Below are positions 1-10,800 of a stretch of DNA of 25,623 bases, one piece after another. The stretch lies in contig NW_014577219.1 of NCBI RefSeq assembly GCF_000485595.1, forward strand, positions 176,283 to 201,905, written 5' to 3'. This DNA is from Priapulus caudatus (lineage: Eukaryota > Priapulida > Priapulimorpha > Priapulimorphida > Priapulidae). Numbering within the stretch: the first letter of the stretch is position 1; each line of letters opens with the position of its first letter. A program made the position numbers and the translations under genes. The notes under the pieces are model-generated. The model did no database searches. It was not told where the DNA came from and saw nothing but the letters and a program-made list of their open reading frames with translations.

Positions 1-648
1 ACTTGAAAAGGAAGAAACAGACCGGCGGTTCTATCGAGAACTTACAGCCCCTGCGCCAAGCTCACCAGTGATTACTGTGGCTACAGTTAAACCTCATTAG
101 TAGGTTCTTATAGAAAGGACACCTGTTACTTTTTATCTTCCCCACTCCCTTTTCGACCCCGTCCCCCACACCCCTTCTTCCCTCTCGCCCTCCCACCTCC
201 CCCACCTTCATCCCCTCGCCCGCCTCCTCCTCTCGCCCCTCACCGCGCCCCAACCCCTCGTCCCGTCGCCCCACTCCCTCTCCTTCGCTCTCACCAACGA
301 TACACACTACAAGGTACATCTACATGTACTAACTCGACAGGTACCCATGCTCGCGGACGAGACCCACACTCGGCAAGTCCCCATCCCTCTCCTCCCCTCC
401 CCCCCTCCTCCCTCTCTCCGCTCCCTCGCTCTCTCCCTCCCTCCCCCTCCCTCCCCCTCCCTCTCTCCTCGCTCGCTCTCTCCCTCCCTCATTCCTCTCC
501 CTCCCCCTGCTCTCATCCTCCTCGCTCTCTCCGCTCCCTTCATGTCCCTCCGCTCCCCCTCGCCTCTCTCCCTCCCTCTATCCCTCCCTCCCTCCTCTCT
601 CATTCCTCCCTCCCTGCCCCACCCCCCTGGCCTCGCCTTCGCTCTTAC
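1..648. other. Partial intron 9, polypyrimidine on + strand
   Basis: No exon was found here. 139-300 and 370-640 are almost pure C and T on the plus strand, so the hexokinase transcript is nearly pure purine (GGGAGGGAGGG-like) immediately after the exon 9 donor. The first 100 bases are of ordinary composition. Confidence 0.6.
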
Positions 649-788
649 CGGCTGCGCATAGGTAAGATGCTCGCGACGAGACGACCTCGCACGTCTCCCT
701 GATGACCTGGCAGTCCTCATCCGTGTAGTTTGTGATATCCAACTCCTCCAGTACCTGCTTGACGTTCGTGTAGTCTCCTGGCGGGTCG
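649..788 (-). CDS. HK: Hexokinase exon 9 (residues 387-434)
   Basis: The acceptor cttacgcag precedes CGACCCGCC and the donor gtaaga follows GCAGCCG. It encodes helical large-domain sequence ending [15 protein letters not shown], matching vertebrate VCGVVSRRAAQLCGAG. It is 140 bp against 234 bp in vertebrates, so the coding sequence is split by an extra phase-1 intron. The continuation (the VTVGVDG region) is not found in 1-648 and must lie beyond the left edge. Confidence 0.92.
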
Positions 789-3700
789 CTGCGTAAGTAA
801 AGCCCAGCGTGCACACGTAAGTAATTTTACTCAAGTGAAATGACGCATGCGTCAAAATACTAAACGAAAATCCGCCGCACACGTGAGTATTTTGACGCAT
901 GCATCATTTTACTTGAGTAAAATGACTCACGTGTGCGCCGGGCTTAAATTGACTACGTCACGAATTTTCTATGGTAAAATTTGTAAAATTTTTGTTGCCA
1001 TTTTTTTACATTAAAAGTAAGAACTAATGGGACTAAACGTATCGTCAAATTCTTACCTGATAAGATTGTTTCTCAACTAATTAAAAATCCAAAAAACCTG
1101 GACGATTTGATATTATGTTCCTGACATTAATTGCTTGCTATGGGCTATGTATGAGTCACGAGTGTATATTCACATCAAACAATATAGTAAAATAGGAAGT
1201 ATAATGCAGCAATTTAACCATAAAAAAAGTGAACAGAATCACTTATATTTTGTAAAAAAGTGAAAATATTTATTTTTATTTTTACTAATTATGGTGATGT
1301 AATCCCTTTAAGGAAGAGGAGGTTTATCAGTGAGCAGGCGCTGCCACTGTGTTAGACCCGATACACGCATTCATGGATTTATTGTGAGTTACGACTACTC
1401 CGACTATTAACTATCGCCACTATACCAAAAACATTACATTCTCTCTCTCTCCATCGTGCTCACTCTCACGTGCCCTCCCACCGACTTGCCTTTCAATTTC
1501 AGATATGTATTTGGTGTAGAAATTCCCGCGCGTGCTTAGTTCCTCTGAGAGCTCGCCGCTGAACAGTAGCTTCTCTTCGACAAGTTTCACGAGAACTTGG
1601 CGGGCCACCTCTCCCATGTACATGCCAGATATCATCTTCTCATATCTGAAACGAGACCATACACTCACTGTACACTCTGCGTCAATAACCAGTAGTCTGT
1701 ACTGTATACAGGTAAGTATTCTAAGAGAAACTGGCCACTGTGGTTGCAGCAAACCTTGTTGCAACGACATGTACTGGTTGTAAACTGTACGGATCAGTAT
1801 CCCTTCGATATAATTTCGACTCAACTACACAATCAAATTAGAATCTAAACTGCATACGAATTCAACTACATTCTTAAATGTGTGATCGACCTACGGAAAT
1901 TCTGCTACACGATCAAATTCTCGATTACATGAGATTTCACGCCTACACGTCATTCTGTGTTAACTAAACAGTGGCTGGTACCCACAGCTGCTTTCCTCGA
2001 TTAAGTGTCCCCTTGTCCACCTCGTGGTCGAAAGAAGTCAACATAAAGTCCAGGTCACCATCGTCACCGAATGCTCCCCATTCTGTGTTTATTATCACCT
2101 ATAGAAATATGAAGACGTTGTTGACACGCAGCAGACAGCAAGACGTGCGAGGTCAGAACTACTCAATACCCTTTCATCGCCATAAGACAAATGTAGAGAG
2201 AAGACGTCATGGTTATTGGTGCAAGGTTAGTCTCTGGTATATATAGTAGCTAGACAGGCCTTCAATTTTAATGTCTGGTTTAAATTTACACGATTTCTTG
2301 TTTTATAACTTTTTAATTCTTCTCAACGAGGCAGAAGACTGACAACTCCTGGCAAATACATGACCATGAATGTTTGCCCGTACGATTTTGCGTCCTCACC
2401 TCTTTTGGCTCATTGTAATCTTCATTCCATAGCTCAACATTGTCCAATTGCTCCATATAACAGGCATTTGTGCCTGTGCCTGTACACAGCAATATAATGT
2501 AATGTAATGTATGCAATGCAGACAGTGGTGCCATCTGTGGGAAATAGCGAGTAATCTGAGACATGTGGTGCAAGTGAGCATGAGTAAGTGTAGAAGCCCA
2601 TTTACCCTAACATGAAGAATGTCACTCCTACCAAGCTCCATGTCTGAGCGAACAACAACCACGTGTGCCAGATACTAAGAAGCCCTCCGCTGCTTCCCAG
2701 ATGACTGAGTGACCGAAATGTACCCCCTCATCTAGTAAGGAGGAAGGCAACTACCAAGGAGTGCTAATCGTTACTAATTAAGTAATTTCATCATTACTCG
2801 CATCACGTCTCAGAGTACTTGCCGATTCCAACAGATCGCGCCACCGCATCTCTCAGGCACCGAGTTTATATTACTCACTCCAGTTACCATAACTTTTATT
2901 GCATTACAACTATATAATAGACACCATGTTCCATCCACGCGGCATGCTGATGGCACAACTGCATGGCTTCCCCCGCTCGTAACAAGACAAGGACCATAGT
3001 CCTTAACGCTACGCAAAGTAACGATCGAATCCCCGCTCTAGTAACAAGAAACATTTACAGGTTGAAAACGCCTCGACCGAGTGCCGCCTTACACCTAAAC
3101 CGACTCGTCCGTCGACGAGAAACGCGAACGTAATTAAATCCGCGAGCGTTCCTACAACTCGTACCTATGATGAGTCCGATCAAACATTTCGGATTTCTGT
3201 GTGCGACGGCCATGAGCGTCCCGACGGTGTCGTTAACGAGGGCGACGACGTCGATATCGTACTCCTGCTGGCAACAGACAGCAGGTTCTGACGCCTGGGA
3301 ATAGGACAGCACATTCACTAGTCTATCAGACCATCAAACACCACACGAAAAACCACACGGTACGTAGTCACAAAGGGTAAATCGTAGTCATAAGTAGAGA
3401 GGTATTAGAAGTACGAAGAGAAGTAGTAGTAGACGCATTCGTAGAAGAAGACCAAAGAAGAAGAAAATGAAGAAACTGCACAACGAGCATCACATGACTT
3501 CATCGAAAGACCGAGAAGACGTGAAGACAGAACGTGACACAGAGTGCAAATTCGAGGTGACAATTCGAGTGCAATTCGACGTGACAAAACGTTGCAACGC
3601 ATGCAGCAGAACGCAGCGGCGCCGACGACGACGACGACGACGACGTATCGTGCGAACGTACCCTCTTTCTCGCGACGGCTTCACGCAGGAGCCTGACGAC

Positions 3701-6700
3701 ATCCTCTCCTTCCACGCCCGAGCACCTGAAACCCTTCGTCCACTTCACCAGCCTGGCTGCCGTCAAGCCCTCTTGCCGGCAAGGGAACGAGAAGGTGAAG
3801 CCGAGAGGGAGGGTCTCGTTCTCCAGCTTGTGCTCGCGGATGAACATCGCCAAACAGTGGGCGATGTGGTCGAACAACTGCACGTGAACAAAAACACAAA
3901 CATCCATCAAATCACAGCAAAATCTACAAGTTCTAGCTGGCTGGCCATCATGGCATTAGAATCATGGAATTATAGATGGTCTCTTACGACCTTTTGGACA
4001 ATTCAACCTGTTGGACAACCCCAAGCCTTTCTGCAACCAAGGCATCATTAATGATTAAATATAGTAACCCACTGTTTGATTTTCACTCAATACACTCACA
4101 GCATGCATGAAACAAAGTTAATTTTGTTAGTTTTAGGCAAAAGTGAATCGAAAAAGAAGCCATGGGTTATATACCTAATCGTACAAAATGTACATTCAGT
4201 AACAAAACAATACTAATGTGACAAATTTATCTTAAAAATTATAATGCACAATTATGGGATTAATATATTTCATCTCTCTTTAGATGCATGGGTAAAAATC
4301 AGTAACCATCTGACCACATCATCATACATATTATATACGCGCCATATTTACCTCCGCCAAGGAGGTTGTGTTTTCGTCCCCGTTCGTTTGTGTGTTTGTT
4401 GGTTTGTTTGTTGGTTTGTTTGTCTCAATGAACATGATATCTCAAAAAGTTACGGACGGATTTTGATAAAAAATTTTGGAACAACCAATTGATTAGAATT
4501 TGGTGGTGATCCGGATCCAGATCTGGATCCAGGATTTCTCATCGATCATAGTGTAGCAGTTTACTCTCTAACCACTTCGCTTTGTTTCTCTCTCTGTAGG
4601 GGTTTATGATGTGTCACCACCGCGTTATACCTGACTACAAATTAGATCGATAGCTATATATATATGCACAGTGCATGGTGTCAATGCAGAGTCAAACAAC
4701 AATAGTCATAGAGAGTAGAAACAATGATATTGGGGTATCAGGACAAATACCCCCCCAGACAATCAGCCCGGACATTAACCCCCCATGCCATTCCCCCCGG
4801 ACATTTACCCCTCGGACAATCAACCCCCGAACATTTACCCCCCCCCCCAGACAATTATCCCCCAGACAATTACACCCCGGACATTTACCCCCGGACATTT
4901 AGAGGAGGGGATAGAGGACGATGAAGAAGGTAGTGGAGGAGGAGTAGGAGGAGGAGAGGAGGAGGTAGAGGAGGTAGAGAAGGTGCATGTGGTGGTTGAG
5001 AGAGGAGGAAGAGGAGGGAAGAATGTCGGATGGAGGAGGAGGAGAGGAGGAGGTAGAGGCGAGCCCTGCTCTACCTCCTCAGCTCCTCCAGCCTAGCTCT
5101 CTTCTCGCTCCACCTAGTCTCCCTCTGCCTCCGTCCTTCACCCACTGTGTCTCTCCCACCCGCGGATTGCTCCCAACTCCTGGGGCCTCCTCCTCCTGCC
5201 TCCTCTCCACCCGTCCCCTTCGCACTCTTCGCTCTCCTCCCGTCCATGTCCTGCCTCCCACCTCGCTCGTCCTTGGCCCTCGGCTCGTCTTCACCACCGT
5301 TCCTCACCCTCCGTCCTCGCACCACCCTGCCCGCTGCCGCTACCTCCTCCCTTGCTCGTACCTCCTCCTCACCTTCTCCCCTCCTCCCCTCCTTCTCCAC
5401 TACGTTCTCCCGCGCCGGGATGCTGGCCCTGCCTCGCTCTCTCCACTGCTCCTCGTGCCTGCCGTCCTCCTGCCTCCTCCTGCTCTTCCTCCTTCACGTC
5501 TCATCTACTACTCCCTCCATCCGATTTCGCGTGGCCCCTCCTGCCTCCTCCGGCCCAGCCCTTCCTCCCCAGCCTCCTCCTCCTCGCGTCGCCACTCCTT
5601 TCCTCCTCGTCCTTCCGCCTGCTTCTGCCGCTCCTCGGACTCCACCTCTGCCCCCTTCCTCCTCCTCCTCCCCACCCCTTCTGCCCCTCTCTCCTCCGCA
5701 CACACTACCATTCTCCCCACGTTCTCGCCCCTCCCGCTCCATCACTCCTGACCACCTTCTCTCCTCGCTCCTCCGCCCTCCTCCGCTCTCCACCCTCCCC
5801 ACTTCCTCTCCGGTCCTCCTCCTCCACTTCTCCCCCCTCCTCGCTCCTCGCACAACGGCTTCATCCAACTCCTCCTCCTCCACCACTTCTCCCCTTCTCT
5901 CGCTCCTCCCAACACCTTCTGCCGCCCCTCCTCCTGCCTCCACCTCCTCTCCCGCTCCTCCTCCTCACTTCCTCCACCTTCTCACCCCTCCTCCGTCTTC
6001 CACCACCTTCGCCCCACCATCGTCTCCTTCCTCGCACCGACCGGTTCTTCCCTCCTGCCTCGACGCTCCTCCCTAGTATCACTGGTTCAACATGAAACAA
6101 GTGAGGTAAAATGTCCGGGAAGTAAAATGTACCAAGAAGTAAATCCCCGGGCCTAATTGTCGCAAGGGGTAAGATGTCCCGGGGAGTAATTGTCCAGTCG
6201 CGCGTGGGATAAATGTCGCCAGGGGGTAATTGTCGCGGCGGTGTGATTGTCCGGGGGGTAAATGTCCGGGGGGTATATATCCGGGGGGGTAATTTGTCCG
6301 GGGGTGACTTGTCCGGGGGTAAGTGTCCAGGGGGTATAATGTCCAGGGGTGATTGTCCGGGGGGTAAATATCCGGGGTTGATTGGTCCGGGCGGCTAATT
6401 GTGCGGCGAGCGGGTTAATAGCAGGGGGTACTTTTGCCGGGGTAATTGTCTGGGGGGGGTGATTGCGCGGGGGGGGGCTGTATTTGGTCCTGAACGGCGA
6501 ATATTGGGTGTACCAGCAAGATGGGGCAACTGTTTTACGCGTCTGTGGTGGAGTTTCTATCTCGCGATTGCTGCTTGGTTAGATATGTTTGCAGGAACGT
6601 TTAGAAAGTGTTTAGCCGAAAAAGACCGCTACATAGGCGAGGGACATTGCGTGTTGCGGGGGTGTTGCTAAATAAATCGGCATTGCTCTCACCTGATCCG

Positions 6701-7799
6701 GTAGCCGCAGTAGCGAGCAGACGCTTCCCGTCACGAGCTGCAACAGGCAGCGCAGCCAGAGTGTGCCAAAAGAACGCTAGTCTAACACCCAGCTCAATTT
6801 TTTCCCTCTGCCCCTGCACATTCGCACTAAGCGGTATAATGTCCAGGTAGACAGACTCGGCGCCCACATGGTAGCACGCCTGTACGGGTAAGGCAGGATG
6901 AGGACCAGGATGAACCGGGGTGTGGTGTGAGCGCGACTACACAACCGTGCGCATGTAGGTCAAGCTCACGCTTATATAGGGTAGGATTTGTTCTCGGCAT
7001 GTTCTGTCCTGTTCCGTCGTAAGCGCAGTTGCAGCATTCCTGGCTGCAGATCAATGTGGGCTAGAACTGATGTAAACGATTGACGATGCGTAGACGAGAT
7101 GCGCGGTGGTGGTGGGTGGGGTAACTTTAGATGCACAGCGTGTGGTCGGACGCCGCGACCGTCGATCCCGTGCAGAGTGATACGCAGCGGCTCGCATGCG
7201 CACGCACAGCATGCACGCCACGCACACAGCAGGGGACGACGCACAGTTCACGCACGCAAACGCACACACACACGACATACAGACGCGCACACAAAGCTCA
7301 CACGCCCGAGCCCCCGACGTGAATACTAGCAGACGTGCACAACAGACCGCGCACACGCACCAGACGCGGCACCGAGGGCCGACGGCCACACGACAGGCGC
7401 GCGACGCGCGGCAGACCGCCAGGGCACGACACCAGCCACACACACACACCCGCAAGCGCAGCCGGGGGGCCAGGGCGGCGCCACCATCCACACAGCGCCA
7501 CACACCACACAGCACGCATCACACACACCACACACACACAACGAGCACCCGCCACCACACACGGCACAGCACCACAGCAACACACAACACACCAGCACAG
7601 CAGGCCACCGGGCGCGGCCAGGGAGCGGCCCCACAGCACACCACAGCACACACAAACACACAGCACAACACACGGCAGCGGCGAGCGACGAGCGACACAC
7701 ACCACCCGGCACGACCCGCTGGTGACTGCAACACACACACAGCACACACACACACACACAACGACACACGACACACATGCCACGGGCCCACACACAGCA

Positions 7800-7831
<32 letters not shown>

Positions 7832-10800
7832 CACGCACACAAGGACGCACCCCCACACGCCACGCCAACAGAAAATGTCCCACTTATCGACCGTCCCATG
7901 CGATTCTCCTACGGATGCAAAGGGCTTTACCCCCCAAAAAAATGCTGACTAACAGTTACGCAGCACTTTTTGAAGCAAAGTGGCTGCACTTTCTCCCAGA
8001 TCCAGGCGCTAGCTCACCCAGGGGATGCACGCATGAAGTCACACACTAATCCCCTCTACTCGCTGTGTACGACCATGGTATGTCCATCCCCGCTACACGG
8101 TGCGACCATAGGTGGGCAGAGGTAATCCATTACTGCACAGGCGTGCTGTGAATTCATCACGCACCATGTACCGTAATTTGTCATACATGTAGAAGCCCTC
8201 CCGTATACTCCCAGGCTTATAGTAACAAGTGACCATCCCAAGCCAACACGTGCCTGTTTCCCTAGCTGATGCAAGTTCATATATATGCCTATTTATATAT
8301 GCTAGGTAATATAATTAATTAATTTAACCCATTTTTTTTGCACGTCCTGTCCTGATATCTTTATCTAACTTTCATAGGTGCACGATTAAACATGTCAACT
8401 GGCACGCATAGATAAGTGATGCCTATTTCATACATGCGAAAGAAAGTCAAATGTCGTGTTTGATGCATTAGTTTACGATGCGTGCCACCTACTTGCGTAA
8501 CACATAATGACAAGCTTGAAAAACTATTCTGTTTGCTAAGCGGATTTAACAAAACGAGAACTCTATCACGAAGTAATTGCTCTGACGGTAAAAAAAACGA
8601 CCGAGTCCAAAGTGACATGCAGATTTGCACGTATACGTAGGGTATTGCATCGTATACGATGGGAGAGGGAGAGAGGGGGGATAGAGACAGGCGGGAGACA
8701 GAGAGAAAGGCTTACGAAACACTGCCATCATAGATGGAGTGAACGAGTGTTACAGTTTCGCATTACGTCTACACAACGTTATACTGGTCGGCCATGCTGC
8801 CTTGCACACGTACGCTGCAAACACATGACGAAGCAAGCTATATCGATTATTCTACCCTATATGTATGTAGTACTCTATACGTTTAATAACTATTATAGCG
8901 CTGCAACGAAACCGAGCGACTTGCTGGCTGGCTGGCTGGCTGGCTGCCTAGTCTTGCGGATATTGCGTGCTGCTGTATGCCATGAGCTCGCTCGCTACAG
9001 AAAAGCAGCTCTACTCAAAAGCAATCGACCTAGTAAAGAGTACGAGTTACTTTATCACGCTCGCCGATCAACTGAACGTGGACGTATACAGCGCGCCGGC
9101 AGGTGGCACTTCTGCAACGCAGTCTCCCTCTGCAGAGAGTCGGTCGCACTATATCGCACACATGAGGCGCGTTCACACGGACGTTTTTGGCCCGAGCCTA
9201 ATTAGGCCCGCGCTAGATTTGGCTCGAGCCGAGCGTTCACACGGACGGTTTTTCGGGCCGTGCCAACTTGGCACGAGCCAATTTGGTCCCATCGAAAACG
9301 TCGGACCAGGCCCGAGCCAAATTTTAGCACCAGCTTTCGGCGAGCGGTAGAGCGGTAGAATCGGTTGAGCGGTAGATGCTGCGAGTATCGAACGTGTACT
9401 TCGACGAAATAAAGTCCAAAACGGTATAAAAATTCGAAAAATATCAAGATTGATAATTGAACTCGGAACGTAAGTAAACACTCTGAATCGTACACAACAC
9501 CATCTCGTGACATACTGCCAAAGTATCTGTAAGATATTTGTGCAATAAAATTTATTTGAATTTGAATCTGAATTTGACAGACAGTATTCACTTGCGTACG
9601 TGTGAACGCTCCGACTCAAACCGGCCCGAGCCAAATTTAGCCCATTTGGCTCGAGCCAAACCATGACCGTGTGAACGCGGCTATAGCTATATATAACTTT
9701 TTGTAAAGGCAAGACAAGTGTTGTCTCGAGTTTAATCAGAAATTATAGGACACCACGTGCCAGTTGAACGGGCTCCAAGGCAAACATTTCCTTCAAGGAC
9801 AACGTAACCATTAATGACATTAAAGTTGGGAACACTCCTAATGGAGTATCACCCTGCACACAGACGCGAGAATATTCGAGACATACGCGCACATACAGAC
9901 AATAGCACACATATTATTATCGTTATTATTATAATAATAATTATTATTATTGTGATATAAGCCTTCTTCTTAGCCTGCAACACAACTTAAAATAACATTA
10001 CCAATCTACAAACGAGAAGGAGATGTAGGAAAAAAAAAGTTGAGAGAACGAAAAAAATCTACAGCGATAGCACTCGTAACTTGCTTCTAAACGGCAGCAC
10101 TATGATTACGTCTGCTGATCGATATAGCAACTTGCAAACAACAATTCAATCCCTTCCGTGTTCGTGAATGACCTCTGAATGACACAGACAGTTTCTGCAA
10201 TGGACACCCACTGAAACAACTACTAGTCACTACCGGCCGATGCAAGCACACTACTGCAGCTGGCTTCTAAAACTCATGCAGAGGGACCCTGAATTACAAC
10301 TGCGCTTACAGTGACACGTCTTTGGGCCGATATCTCGAACCGCAGACAAAAACGGCGTCACCCATCCCTCATCAAAATATAACCGCGTGCAAAAACGCCC
10401 TTCAAAAATTGAGAAAACATACCCATAACCTTTCAGCAAGCTATCCCAAGCCCAGCTTTATAAATATCTCACCTCAATGAGAGAACTGCGGGGAGACATA
10501 TTTCACTTTCACTCAACATACCAGCAGCTTATAATGATAATATCCAACTATACAAATACTACGACATGTCATTAGCTACTGATGATGAAAATGCTCCAGA
10601 ATAACATCGAAATCGATAGCAAATGCTATTTAACTTTGCCGGTTCGCTACCTCAACCTTCGATCTTTCAGTCAAATGTTTTAGAAATGCTCATGACAAAT
10701 CAATCAAGCTAACAGTAAATCAAACATCTACGGTGCACTAAAGCCTTCAATGACGAATCAGGTCCTAAGATGTACGATATTCACAACAGATATAAATAAT

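Noticed and set aside
2-100. Plus-strand open frame ending ...SSPVITVATVKPH, possibly the end of a convergent gene
   Set aside because: Only 32 codons at the window edge, no recognisable family, no way to verify. It also does not encode the missing hexokinase C-terminus on the minus strand.
1-648. Search for the hexokinase C-terminal exon (VTVGVDG motif)
   Set aside because: No minus-strand frame after a plausible acceptor gives the motif; the exon must lie outside the window.
1476-1489. Alternative GT donors after exon 8 (gtcggt, gtggga)
   Set aside because: Both give the wrong phase for exon 9 and add residues not found in the family.
4740-4903. CRISPR-like regular repeats
   Set aside because: Degenerate 15-bp head-to-tail units without unique spacers in an animal genome; part of the foldback-like element.
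5147-6095. Long open frames rich in Pro, Ser and Leu (plus) and Gly/Arg/Glu (minus)
   Set aside because: They arise from the polypyrimidine tract. Several frames are open at once, and none has a domain or codon structure.
7196-7952. Thr/His-rich and Val/Cys-rich open frames of about 200-250 codons
   Set aside because: Produced by CA/GT simple sequence in which stop codons are rare; no motif.
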